This document shows, one piece after another, positions 10,601 to 19,600 of a stretch of DNA of 64,000 nucleotides; within the stretch, counting starts at the first letter, position 1; each line of letters begins with the position of its first letter. A model generated the notes under the pieces. The model was not told the origin of the DNA and did no database searches. It saw only the letters and a program-made list of their open reading frames with translations. A program made the position numbers and the translations under genes. The stretch lies in the NCBI GenBank assembly GCA_037893225.1, contig JAZGUH010000185.1, positions 1,116,001 through 1,180,000 of the forward strand, in the 5' to 3' direction. Origin of the DNA: Hippasteria phrygiana (lineage: Eukaryota > Echinodermata > Asteroidea > Valvatida > Goniasteridae).

Positions 10601-12423
10601 GCGAAATTAATCCACCCCTCCATCATGGCTTTTTACAAAATTAATTAAACAATATTAATAAACAATATTAATTAAAGTCATTTAAATACATTTCTTTACT
10701 TCTCTGAATAACGTCCAACTACAACTGAAGAGTATTGACTTTTACTATAGAGGGAAAAAATGGGATTTGAACCTGCGACCTGCTTTTTTGTTGTCTATCC
10801 TTTTCGTAAGATTAACTTCCAGGTCTATACAACGTGCCATGGGACTCTGTGGACGGTGCATGAAGCAATATGTGCACATACTCCATCGCTGTCATTGCAC
10901 TTCCGGATCCATATGACATCACACTTACGAAGAGCTGAAGATAGTCCAGTGTTCTCGCCAGGTATTGAATAGCGCTAACACTAGCACCAACTACGCTTTT
11001 GGGAATTAGCATTACGCTTGAATCCTGCCCCTACACTACACTACCACTACGCTATAAATTTAAGAGCAAGAGTATATTCTAAACTATTTAAAATTAGCTA
11101 AATTTTGCCTATAGATAATAATCTTAAAAACTTTCACTCAAAACAGTCCATCCTTGAGCAAAATGCCCCTGTGCTTTAATTTCACCCTGGCTAGAACACT
11201 GGATGGAGGGTTTATGACTTTTGACTACTGCCCCCAGCATACACATGTATGGAAGACCACCCACAAGGGTAAGCTCAGTTCTCAGAGTGCTGTTTCATCT
11301 GGAGGTTCTGGGTTCAAATCCTACTCTTGTCATTGTTCACTCTAAACATTTTTTGACAAAAGCCCTGTCCGCACTGGACTTATTTTGGTAAAACTTACCG
11401 AGACGATGGGAACTTTTCCCATTTTAAGTCCAGTGCGGACAGCCTAGGACGTTTTCCTCTCAGTTACTTTTCCTGAGTCCAGCGGTTACTTCTACCGGCC
11501 AACTGCTGCCCAGGAAAACTGACCAGGTAACTTTTCCCGAGACGATAAGTCCAGTGCGGACAGTGCGTTGCGGTAAAAGCGGCTCAGGAAAGCGTACATC
11601 CGGCCCGAGCGCAAGGTCATGCTTCACAGGGAAACCACGCATGCGCTTTGCATTGTTTTACCGCGGTGCGGTGCACGTGGCAAGTTTCCAAATTCCAGTG
11701 CGTTGTTTCTCTTTTGGTCGCAATCATGGTAGATTTTATTATTGATAAAGTCGGAAGTTTGATTGGTGCTAAAGACGTAGGCCTGCGTGTACACATCGGC
11801 CGGAAAAATGAAAAGGCAGGCGTGATTTGGGTCAATCGCGTCAACTGTAGAAAGGTCACGCAAAGCGCCCTCATGAGTTGTTATATTGACAGCTCGGTTA
11901 CTTCTCCCACGGTCTCGGTAACATTTTCCCGTGTCGAAAGTCCAGGTGCGGACAGTGGTCACATTTGACCATTTTTCATTTTACCATCGTCTCGGTAAAA
12001 CCTTCCAAAAAAGAAGTCCAGTGCGGACACGGCTAAAGATTAGAAAGCTGTCAATGGAAAACATATGACATTTCTGATAAGTCTCCTGATGATGGGCAGA
12101 GTATACTATCCAAAACGTTGAGTTTCCTTGGTTCTTTTCAGAACCACACAAACTCACAAAAGACAAAGTTCCCACATAATGCTACTGAGTACTGCAAACC
12201 TTTACCTGATTGTATGACATTTGACTGGATAAACATTGTAAATAATATTTGAAAAACCAACAGGCCTCCATTACAACATTTTGTTCTTAAAAATGTTAAA
12301 TTCAAATAATAAAAGTCTTAAATAAAAATTTGTAACTTTACCGGTGTGGATGACAGCTAAGCCAATATGCAACACTAAAACAATGGCCTGGGGGTGGACT
12401 GTCACAATTCGTGTAGTAACCAT
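1460..12423 (-). CDS. NPHS1: Nephrin (NPHS1-like) Ig-superfamily adhesion receptor, N-terminal part
   Basis: Six minus-strand exons join in frame: 12423-12342, 7452-7264, 4837-4721, 3649-3320, 2690-2581 and 1640-1460 (1009 nt, 336 codons plus one base). All introns are GT-AG. They encode a signal peptide (residues 1-27), Ig1 (about 28-130), Ig2 (131-240) and Ig3 (241-336). Each Ig has its two cysteines and core Trp or equivalent. Nephrin rather than KIRREL is indicated by the RYTIVGDPVREANLRI run in Ig1 and by the FPPGPPLI...RGGNPLA pattern opening Ig3, both close to vertebrate nephrin. Known family role: type I membrane protein with eight Ig and one FNIII domain that binds NEPH/KIRREL proteins at cell contacts. 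The remaining Ig domains, FNIII, membrane span and tail must lie left of position 1. The gene is divergent from KIRREL at 16580. Confidence 0.9.
2083..2540. mobile_element. TTAA-type transposon remnant with a nested insertion
   Basis: Positions 2083-2130 and 2290-2540 match 6282-6555 nearly base for base, including the words GAGATGACGTCACGCA and GGCGCGGAAACAATAGAG, and it ends CATTGCAGCCAACCCCTTAA. It is the same family as the THAP-containing element at 5609-6555 but lacks the THAP part. A foreign block (about 2150-2285, rich in 'cgtggacct' words) interrupts it; an inverted relative of that block lies at 45750-45935. Confidence 0.7.
2581..2690 (-). CDS. NPHS1: Nephrin coding exon 5: first half of Ig3
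   Basis: It enters in phase 1 and leaves in phase 0 (donor GTACTA). It encodes FPPGPPLITGY, then VRQGDIVSLDCSSRGGNPLA. The FPPGPP opening and RGGNPLA strand closely match Ig3 of vertebrate nephrin and are the most diagnostic residues of this gene. Confidence 0.92.
2925..3260 (+). mobile_element. tRNA-derived SINE, family A, near full length
   Basis: A tRNA-like module at about 3162-3240 has a pol III box A (TAGCTCAGTTGG) and a diverged box B. It is preceded by a shared block (GATCCCCACAATGTCGCTTC) that is also found at 56260, and flanked by TTTGTTCACTTTGAA-type words. The acceptor stem and anticodon arm do not pair properly, so it is not a working tRNA. It lies in the nephrin intron between the Ig2 and Ig3 exons. 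Confidence 0.75.
3320..3649 (-). CDS. NPHS1: Nephrin coding exon 4: complete Ig2
   Basis: This 330-nt exon runs from phase 1 to phase 1 (acceptor AAACAG, donor GTGAGT) and carries a whole Ig domain. It opens PPDPPTIDNY, has LTCHANNGRPEATVSWLKNG (first Cys and core Trp), then EDNGAEYRCLVEH (second Cys). It is GC-rich compared with the flanking introns, as expected for a conserved exon. Confidence 0.93.
4342..4586. mobile_element. MITE with ~24-bp terminal inverted repeats (copy 1)
   Basis: The left end GGGGCAATTTCATAGAGCTG mirrors the right end CAGCTTTATGAAATTGGCCC. Subterminal 'ttgctta' and 'ggttaccagcc' words also mirror. A second copy with the same words lies at 10304-10545. There is no coding capacity. 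Confidence 0.7.
4721..4837 (-). CDS. NPHS1: Nephrin coding exon 3: second half of Ig1
   Basis: It encodes GDPVREANLRIVDAQLEDDD followed by TYRCQV, the second Ig1 cysteine in the canonical D-x-x-x-Y-x-C motif. It enters and leaves in phase 1 (donor GTAAAG), continuing the Ig1 reading from exon 2 without a gap. Confidence 0.92.
4838..5608 (-). other. Nephrin intron 2, AT-rich portion
   Basis: I see no exon, RNA or clear repeat here beyond a short inverted pair around 5325-5400 ('atttgccatgcaaatcc'-type words). It is ordinary AT-rich intron sequence. Confidence 0.5.
5609..6555 (+). mobile_element. Kolobok-like DNA transposon remnant encoding a degenerate THAP zinc finger
   Basis: The element is bounded by TTAA on both sides (5609-5612, 6552-6555). 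Its termini mirror: AGGGTGGCTGCAATGCAATT at left and CATTGCAGCTACCCT at right. At about 5880-5985 the plus strand encodes a THAP-domain pattern: CRCVAAG, then SLHLFPVELK, then RRIWTRRV (His, Phe-Pro and the invariant Trp). The second zinc cysteine of C-x(2-4)-C reads Phe (TTC) and no transposase follows, so it is inactive. TTAA target duplications together with a THAP domain are known for the Kolobok superfamily; that assignment is inference. Confidence 0.72.
6725..6925. repeat. CpG-rich dispersed repeat, copy 1
   Basis: About 200 bp matches, in inverted orientation, 32205-32400. Shared words include GCGGTGGCGAGGCGCTCGCG, 'aatgcgcacgcga' and 'aaaaatggcgtcggcgaattcctgtata'-type sequence. It is strikingly CpG-rich against an AT-rich background. 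Confidence 0.7.
7264..7452 (-). CDS. NPHS1: Nephrin coding exon 2: first half of Ig1
   Basis: The acceptor follows TTTCCAG and the donor is GTGGGT; both ends are phase 1. It encodes PSFAEQPVDTTVVQGGEAVI, then the first Ig cysteine (NCVV) and the ILWTKG core strand, ending PRYTIV. The E-x-P...G-x-x-V pattern is typical of nephrin/NEPH Ig1. Confidence 0.9.
7670..7813. mobile_element. MITE with telomere-like end (copy 1, left end lost)
   Basis: It matches the copies at 58954-59103 and 63527-63676, with shared words CATCTGTGGTGACAGCTT and CACACAAGTCAATGTGACAA, and ends GGAGGGTTAGGGTTTTAA. The left terminus is degraded. Confidence 0.7.
9455..9514. repeat. Three tandem 20-bp units with GAGCATGCGC core
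   Basis: The unit TAGTTCTGAGCATGCGCACA is repeated three times at 9455, 9475 and 9495, with one or a few changes per copy. The core resembles the NRF1-type TGCGCATGCGC word. Whether it binds anything is unknown. Confidence 0.75.
10304..10545. mobile_element. MITE with ~24-bp terminal inverted repeats (copy 2)
   Basis: Same family as 4342-4586. The ends read GCCAATTTCATAGAGCTG and 'agttctatgaaattgg'. Internal GGTTACCAGCCAAAACTTCA and its inverse (TTTTGGCTGGTAACCTGA) form a hairpin. Confidence 0.68.
11190..11360 (+). mobile_element. Diverged SINE family A fragment
   Basis: It shows 'gggtttatgacttttgactac', a tRNA-like 'aagctcagttctcagagtgc' and GGGTTCAAATCCTACTCTTG, then 'tgttcactc' at the end. 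These parallel, in order, the SINE A copies at 2925 and 56158. It is too diverged to fold as a tRNA. Confidence 0.5.
11361..12034. mobile_element. Non-autonomous DNA transposon, TIR CCCTGTCCGCACTGGACTT
   Basis: The left end AGCCCTGTCCGCACTGGACT mirrors the right end AGTCCAGTGCGGACACGGCT. The same word AAGTCCAGTGCGGACAG recurs internally at about 11432 and 11549, and motifs 'cgagacgat'/'atcgtctcgg' recur in both orientations. Open frames at 11624-11968 are short and match nothing I recognise. Superfamily unresolved. Confidence 0.72.
12342..12423 (-). CDS. NPHS1: Nephrin coding exon 1: start codon and signal peptide
   Basis: ATG at 12423 opens a 27-residue leader with a hydrophobic core (AIVLVLHIGLAV), and the exon ends in phase 1 at donor GTAAAG. 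A good acceptor lies just upstream: a pyrimidine tract then CAG at 12469-12467. The exon therefore probably begins at 12466 with about 43 nt of 5' UTR, and a non-coding exon would lie further toward KIRREL. The leader sequence is not conserved enough to prove the gene on its own; the matching phase-1 junction into Ig1 is the main support. Confidence 0.72.
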
Positions 12424-12785
12424 TCTAGTGGCAGTTGTGAAATGAAATGGGCTCGTCGCTCAACACCTGGAATAGGAAGAAGAACAAAAAATACTAAGAT
12501 TCAATAATAAGACATGTAATCTGGAAATATATAGAACCGAGTCCTTACAGAAAATACAATTGGCTTAACTTTTTGTTTTCGTGCAAAACTGCAAAATTGG
12601 GGGAGGCACCAAACCAGGGGAGGGGGTTACACCAGTAGGTTTGAGACAATCCCTTAAAAAAAAGATCTACAACATTGAAGCAACACCTTCTGAAGTGGTT
12701 GAAGAAAACATATAAATTACAGGCCTGGAAATTCACAAAGGCAATGGCCTCCATTGCCCCTGATTTTTGTCTAGGTGCCCCTTTT

Positions 12786-12974
12786 TTAACCATTTCTGTC
12801 CAGCTGTTGGTAATGGATGCTGTGTGCCAAGACAGGCTTGTACAGCCAAGTGTAACACAAACAATAGGCAAACAATGGATTGAGTACGTGCAGGAATGCA
12901 CATATAGACAACAACCAGCCAGGTGGTGTTTTCTGAATCATGACTATGGCCATCCTCTGCATCCAAAAGGTTAA
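12786..12974. mobile_element. TTAA-flanked MITE, family P2
   Basis: It starts and ends at TTAA. It shares the words AACAATGGATTGAGTACGTG and CAGCCAGGTGGT with the P2 copies at 35314, 37914, 42819 and 53218. It has no coding capacity. TTAA targets are used by piggyBac and Kolobok transposases. Confidence 0.75.
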
Positions 12975-14456
12975 CACAAGTACAAAGGAAAAAAATACCT
13001 TGCCCCAAGTTTCTGGCCAAACAATTAAGCAAACGTGTATATACTTTCTTTTAAGAAAATAAAACTGAAAAGTGATCACGTGCTGCAACTTACAGCAAAG
13101 ACGACTCACAGCAAAGCTTCTTGAAAAGAAAAAAAAGCCTTCAAAATAGGGAAAAAATCGAAGAATCCCTGCAGGCACAAATGAACAAACACAAACTAGC
13201 TTGTCAACTTTCATTGGTGTCTCCCAAGCAATTTGCCAGAGGAATGAGATCGCACTAGGCCTTTGCTGGAGCGGTAATCATCAGCTGGGTGCCAAATTGA
13301 CATTATGACTCTTAGCACCTGCAAAGGTAGACTTGAAATCAAGTCGGTAATTGGACGGTTTTATTCGTCCGTCCGGGGTATATAACTGCTGAATCCATCA
13401 ATATTAATACAAATTTTCACACACCCTGGGAGGTTAGGGTTGTGCATACCGCTTCAGTTGCGGGGATGGTGCCGTACATGCTCAATCCCAACATGCTCCA
13501 TGTCAAAACTTCATGAACACGTAACGGCGGACGTATAACATATCGTGCCGCGCTGGCAAATTAATATGACTGTGCCTGCAGACAAAACACAACTGTCTAA
13601 CGACTTGTCTTGAAGTCTACTGCAAAGGTGGCAATGGACTAGACCTTTGATAAAGTTATTTTTTACCCATTTTAAAAAAGTCTTTCTAGGTGATGTGGCA
13701 TTTTTGTTATTAAATTAGTTCAAGTTCACCCTGAACAGGGCTAAAAGCCACTCAAGATAAAGAGTACAAAAAGAAAAAGAATCAAAGATACATGTACAAG
13801 AGGTAGGAATGAATATTCCCCATGAAGCAGGAAAGATCGTAAGATGAAGGGAAATATACATTCCCTAGAGATACAGAGAGAGGAAAAAAGTATTGGCATG
13901 GCTTTCCATTCTAGATCTACAGTAGGTACAGCTAGAACAGGTGCAAAGCTGAGTTTCACCATGGAGAAATAAAACACTGGAGGAACCAAGCTAGACAAGC
14001 CGGTAAAACATTTACATGTACCATAGAAGCACTATTTGCAATGCCTAAGATATACATCTCTTAATAGCTAAGGCTAGGGGAGATAAAGTTCCAGAAAATG
14101 TAGGTCATACATGTATACCTCAGGCAAAGTCAAGGGACCCATGTACATGTATGAACTGAAGACAAAGACAACAGTTCAGATTTCTTCGCATTTGCCGGTG
14201 CTGGCTAAATATCTAGTTCCTTTTTTGTTTTATTACATGTAGGTATATTTTGATGTATTGTTTTATTTGGCAATACCAATCAAATCAAATATTGTACTGA
14301 GCTTAAAAGTGTTTTAAATCTGATGTTCGCATTGTATGCCATAACAATAGCATTTGAAAGTCGCGTTACGGCTGCCGTAAAAATAGCCAGTGTGTTTAAA
14401 TTATAATTTGTCAAACAAATTTATTTGATTTGAATAGTGTGCCCCAGGGGCAGCAT

Positions 14457-14474
14457 GGGGGGGGGGGGGGGGGG
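14457..14474 (+). repeat. Poly-G run, 18 bases
   Basis: An uninterrupted G homopolymer, visible directly. Similar G or C runs occur at about 21396-21408, 36107-36120, 42415-42437, 52677-52694 and 57535-57548. Confidence 0.95.
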
Positions 14475-14827
14475 TAGACAATTTGAGGTGCATTATGCAT
14501 AAGTAATATTAAACCTGTACTCTGTAGACTGTTAATTTTAAAGTAATTTCCTGGTTTTTTACAGCTAAAATCCCAGGCATATTTCAACACTGTCAGATTC
14601 TTGTTAGGCCTATGGTTGTTTTCTATTTCTACACAACCATGGTATGCAAGTGGGTCTATCCACACTAATGACCCCATTTGGTGTGACACAGGAGGGAAAA
14701 TGAGATTGTAGGCCTAGTTGTTATATAAAATAATTTTACATTGATTTTTGTCACAATACGTGTACATTCAGTACCCATCAACAAGTTTGTTTTAGCAAAA
14801 AAATCAACATCTGACAGAGTATTTAAG

Positions 14828-14966
14828 AATACATTTTCAAAGTGAACAAAGAAACTGGCAGGAGCGGGATTCGAACCTGCGACCTCCGGGTTACCGTACC
14901 GGCGCTCTACCAACTGAGCTATCTTGCCCTATGTTGGCGGTCTCCCAAATTGTCAGTATCTTTGTT
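14828..14966 (-). mobile_element. tRNA-derived SINE, family A (tRNA-like head)
   Basis: On the minus strand, box A TAGCTCAGTTGG and box B GGTTCGAATCC are both perfect. The T-arm folds well (GCAGG/CCCGC with one mismatch) and the acceptor stem pairs 6 of 7. The anticodon arm is imperfect and position 33 is C, not T, and sequence continues into SINE body (CTCCCAAATTGTCAGTATCT). Best read as a SINE or pseudo-tRNA, not a working tRNA. Confidence 0.75.
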
Positions 14967-15517
14967 CGGGTATTTAAGAGTATTTAAGAAGTTAGACCTG
15001 GAATCATCTTCAAGATGTTTATGTTTCTAACATATCAAACGTGTAACATTTCTGGATGGACATTTGTCACATAATGTCCGTCCATGTTTGAACATAATTT
15101 ATATCACATCTTAATTTGTTAAAATACCCCAAAATTCTTTATAATGTCCACTGATAGTGATAACAATCCCGACATTGTAAGAGATCTAAACTGACCAACG
15201 TTTTGGAATGTTACTCAATTCCTCTTTCTTTTTTCCAGTCAAAAATAAAAAAATGTATGTCTTGAAGATGAGTATGACCCTCTATAAATTTCTTATCCAG
15301 AGTGTTATCCTATTTTTTGTGTCAGTGTGATCACTATAAACAGTAACACTCTACAGCTCTGGAAAGCATTAGAAAAACATTTGGGCAAAATACTTGATTT
15401 GATGTCCCTCTTCATGCTCTTCCATCATGTCCATGTCTTACTCCCATTGCTATCAGTAAATGGTCCCTTTGGCTTTAGTGTGGACACGAAAATGAGCAGG
15501 TTGTTCCAAAGAGGGAA

Positions 15518-15735
15518 AATGCCGGTGGAAAGAGTTCCATATCCGGCCATCACTTTAGACTTCGTGCACAAAGTCTATGGGCCATGACAGAAAAAGTCAA
15601 AGTATTTACAAAGAATAAGTTTAAATGTTTTCCCTCCTAAATTTGTGTTTCTTCATCAGATTAACACTTTTTGGTTGTTTTTAAGTCATATTTAGGGCCG
15701 GATATGGAACTCTTTCCATGCCGGTTTTTGTAGGA
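15518..15735. mobile_element. Hairpin MITE with ~30-bp inverted ends
   Basis: ATGCCGGTGGAAAGAGTTCC followed by ATATCCGGCC at left is mirrored by GGCCGGATAT then GGAACTCTTTCCATGCCGGT at right. There is about 150 bp of AT-rich interior and no coding capacity. Confidence 0.72.
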
Positions 15736-15779
15736 TAATTAAAGGAAGGATCCGACATAGACTAGGCTACGCAATTGCT

Positions 15780-15920
15780 GTACTGCCAGGCACGTACGAC
15801 CCCCTCCTCAGACCTCCGCCACTTTGCTTGCCGGGCGACGCGGCGCATCCCCGTCAGGATTTGCTTGACGTCCGGTCGAAAGGATCGGCGAACCCGTGCT
15901 GTTAGCCGCGGCATTTTAGA
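15780..15920. promoter_or_regulatory. GC/CpG-rich patch, candidate bidirectional promoter or 5' UTR exon
   Basis: About 140 bp are clearly GC- and CpG-rich (for example GCCGGGCGACGCGGCGCATC) within AT-rich intergenic DNA about 660 bp upstream of the KIRREL start. Both strands are open here but encode nothing recognisable. Candidate only, chosen from composition and position. Confidence 0.3.
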
Positions 15921-16579
15921 CAAAAAAAACACACCCAAACACAGACACACAGTATAGCCATTAATATGCTTACAATCTTTATAAGATTCAGTGAGTTTCA
16001 CAACAACGGAATACTTACAGTCAGGAGATATTCAAGCAGGAAAAGCACTCTATTTTTCATCCAAGCTTCGCTATTTCACAGGCGTACACGCGCATCGCGG
16101 ATCGTCTGCTCGAATCTGAAATTTGAGCCGCTTCAACTTTTGGCACCCTGGTCAGCGCTTGCCACTTTTTAATCTAATTTTAAGATTTTACAATTTTCGT
16201 CAGATGTTCTAATAATTTTATATAAAATATTTTATAAAATAAATTATTATATTCAATACAGCCCACATTCTAAAGAATAATCCTTAATGTTTGTGTTTTG
16301 TATAACAATAAAAACTGAGTTTACAAGCATTATGGGATCGGAATAAACAATCTTTAGAATAGGGTAACCATAATTTATGCTAATGATGTGCAAATCCTAA
16401 AAGTTGTCGATCGATATTTTGATGGAAAGTAAAACTCCACTTGCGGGAAAGGCAAAATTGTCGTCCGAAATCCGGCGCTTTCGTCGTCAAAAGGAGCTTT
16501 TTCAAACTGCAGTCCTCGGTGTTTATTTCAGCTCGGTTTGCCGAAGGTTCGGTCATCAAATCGGCAGCTTGGGCTAAGA

Positions 16580-16688
16580 ATGGTGCCCTCTGAAAGAAGG
16601 TTGTTTTCTGAAGGAAAATGTGTATCTTGTGTGATTCTACGGGTTGTGTGCATGCTGTTGGCCCTGTCTACAAAAAGTACAAACGGCG
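16580..16688 (+). CDS. KIRREL: KIRREL coding exon 1: start codon and signal peptide
   Basis: ATG opens a 36-residue leader with a charged start (MVPSERR) and a hydrophobic core (CVILRVVCMLLALS), ending in phase 1 at donor GTAAGT. It joins the Ig1 exon in exact phase. An upstream CAG acceptor at 16529-16531 suggests a spliced 5' UTR. The next exon is 6.5 kb away, so an RNA read across the junction is the real test. Confidence 0.75.
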
Positions 16689-19600
16689 GTAAGTCTCACC
16701 TGTGAATAAATTTGTTCCTGGACCATGAAGTGGGAAAAAAGTCAAACATGTCGAAGGTTTCTAAAAAGATTCAATCATCAACGTACCGAAATTACTGTGA
16801 TTTGCTCTGTAGTCTCGGGTTGACCACAAACACTATCCCAACAAAATGCAATGGATGGAAAGCGATTATTCATGGAAGTCTGATTTTGAGATGCCAAATA
16901 GCCTAATTTTGTTGGAGAAAGATTGTAAAAAAGAATTTAGAAGTTTTTTGAAATCTTGGGTTTACGATGTTAATGACATTCCAATGTATATATTGAAAAA
17001 TTGTATTGTTTGTAACTTGTTGTATTAATTCATTTATCATTTTTTATTGGCATTTTTATAGTGACCTTTTGTGCAGTAAAAAACTTTTGTTGTCTTTCAT
17101 AGATCACGACTCTTTTTCAAGATTAATCCCCTTTGCCACAATTTTTTTTGAAGCAAAGTTGTGATTGTGAAGCTTTGTTGATATTGGCAGGTTTTTGTCT
17201 TGGCAGAAGTTGCAGTCTTCAGGATTGAGAGGAAATTGGACAATTTCTGAACAAGCATCAATCATGTTAATTGTTTCCTGTGCTGTGGTTGAGTGCCTGG
17301 CCTGTGTGAAGTTGTGGTTAAGTCAAATTTTCAGGCATCTCTCAAAAAGTCTGCACTCTGTTGAGAGTGAGGAAAAAAACAGACAGTTTGAAAAATGCAG
17401 AAGGCTAATCATTATAGATGTTGGTTTTGATTTTTGTTGTTATGATATTTTATCTGTATTTTTTTATACATCCACTTAAAATGTCCCTCTACATTTTCCT
17501 CACCTATTTCTATGCTAAAATGTGCTCATATTTTGAGTGCCCGTTGAAACAAGTCTTTAGGAAGTCGTCATAATTGTACAATACAGGAATAATAATCATC
17601 AATGATCAGTGTACAATGCTATTAAACTGATCTGCTGAAAATCCAAAAGTGCTTTTAGTATACCAAATTAGAGAATATAGATGTGGAAATATTTTTCTTC
17701 CTCATTTAAAAACAAATGGTTTTTAAGTTATTTAGTGAAAAAATAGGGGATAGCTCAAACCATGTAAACTGGCTTTAACCATCAATGCACAGTTTGTCCA
17801 TTGCATTTTAGTCATATTTTAAGTTAGTCACAGGCTGAAAACAAAACAGAAATCAGACCAAAAATGCACTTATGGAAAGCCAGCTTTACAGCGGTTGTGC
17901 AAAATACTTGGACTGTTTTCTAAGGATGAATTGTAATGTTTTTTTGTTTGTTTTAGGCATTAAATTACCACTCGGCTAAATCCGCATGTTCCGAGATTTT
18001 TAATAAGAAAATTTAAACAAATTTAGAAGGTGGTTGTAGCATGTTTGCAAGAGTAGTACACAGTTTAGTTGTTCAAAGTCAAATTTTCCAAGCGGTTTTT
18101 CTCATTAAGCTAAGAACATGACGTCAGTCGCAGGTGGCAACTCCCAACCTCTCCACCCAAGATTCCTGTCAAGTGATTCACTAATCTAAAAACCTGACAA
18201 TCCCTTGAAACTGCAAATAAACAGATGTGGCTGTGTGTTTAGTCAGCCAATTCCTAGTAGCGATTCAAGCGTTACCAAGCAACCAGAAAAATGTTTTGCT
18301 GATGAACCGAAAAATCCTTACCAAGCGTTAAGTGTGATCGGTGGTTTTCTCATCATGTGACCGAGATCACAGACGAAAGTGTTTGTATGCATATTATGTT
18401 GCAATTAAATTTTGTGCTCCTGAGCTGACCTGATTCTAAATTTTCTTCTTCATTAAAAAAAAGGATGAAGTTTGCACAATTTTGAAGTCAAATTATAGTA
18501 CAGTCAGCAAATACTTTCCATGATTACCAAGAATGCATTTAGTGATCATTGTATCATTTCAAGAATATTTATTATTTAAGTCAAGCATTTGGCAACAGCA
18601 AAGTCCAGTAATTGTACAAGGGACTCCACTGGAAATAAAGAGTATCCGATACCACTCAGGGGTGTGAGAGTTCAGCTTTTAAGCTGATTTCAGCTTCTTC
18701 TTTTTTTTGACTTTCAGCTCTTTTTGTACACTTGCTGTGTACAAAAGTATAGGAGCTTTCCAAAATTTCAGCTTTTGCCAGCTGCTTTCAGCTTTTTCAG
18801 CTCATTTTATACGTAGTCACTCACACCCCTGACCACTACATGTACTAATCCCAAGTATATACTTTTTCCAAACTGTTCTTGTACTTTTTATGTCAGTGAT
18901 GTTTTAATGTTTGCATGAGGGCAAACATCAGGAATCAAAATAACTCACAATGCACATTTAAAGATACACTCTCTGTGCTTTTCGAGTTTCACCCAGAACA
19001 AAAAATAGATAGGCGAAAGCTACCGGGAATAAAAGCCTTTTAATGGAGTGTGGCAGATGTTCAGAATAGAAATAAGTAGGTTTTTGTCATTTAAGTAAAA
19101 CATATTAAACAGGCTTGGGCAATTCTATGCAGGAGTGAACTCTACTCTACACCATGGAGGAAGGAACAAACCTTCCTCCATGTCTACACCAACATTGGAA
19201 TCAAAATCGAAATTCCATTTTTTGGGGGAGGAGTCAACTCCCTGAAGTAGCCAATTTCCACACCTTCCTTGGACCATGGAGGAAGGAATTACTTCCTCCA
19301 TGCTTGGACTAGATTAACGGGCACACCCAATGATTCTGAAACTCTGTAATCTTTACCACTCCCCTCCAAAAAATTTCAGATTCTAAGAAAAGACCACATT
19401 CGTCACTTCACAGAGCCAGCTATTTCATCCATGAAGTTAATCACCATTGACGCCCGTTTTTTCGCATAATGTATGAAATTGATTATGAATGGAATCGAGG
19501 TTCCTGCTCAAAGTCAGAGTCAACTCCATTTATTTTTATTCTTTTATGGAAACAAATTTCTGGTTGAAAATCATCTGTGGGAGGGGAATGGGGTCAACCA

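Larger units (their letters stand above)
7453..12341 (-). other. Nephrin intron 1
   Basis: A 4.9-kb intron between the signal-peptide exon and the Ig1 exon. It contains the MITEs at 7670-7813 and 10304-10545, three 20-bp repeats at 9455-9514, a diverged SINE A at about 11190-11360 and a 674-bp inverted-terminal-repeat element at 11361-12034. Between these I see no exon or RNA gene. Confidence 0.6.
12424..16579. promoter_or_regulatory. Shared 5' intergenic region of the divergent nephrin/KIRREL pair
   Basis: 4156 bp separate the two start codons. Both coding first exons have a good acceptor just upstream of ATG (12469-12467 on minus; 16529-16531 on plus), suggesting spliced 5' UTRs and transcription starts inside this interval. 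It contains a TTAA MITE (12786-12974), a SINE A (14828-14966), an 18-G run (14457-14474), a hairpin MITE (15518-15735) and a GC-rich patch (15780-15920). No third gene was recognised. Confidence 0.5.

Noticed and set aside
11624..11968. Overlapping open frames of about 110 residues on both strands
   Set aside because: They lie inside a mirrored-end DNA transposon and show no transposase motif.
12545..13214. Open frames of 118-142 residues upstream of nephrin
   Set aside because: They cross a P2 MITE and low-complexity sequence, with no domain and no splice support.
14844..14930. Functional tRNA gene (box A and B perfect, threonine-like anticodon position)
   Set aside because: Anticodon arm mispaired, position 33 not T, and the sequence continues into a repeated SINE body.
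15762..16001. Arg-rich open frames on both strands in the GC-rich patch
   Set aside because: No similarity to any family I know; explained better by GC-rich promoter-like composition.
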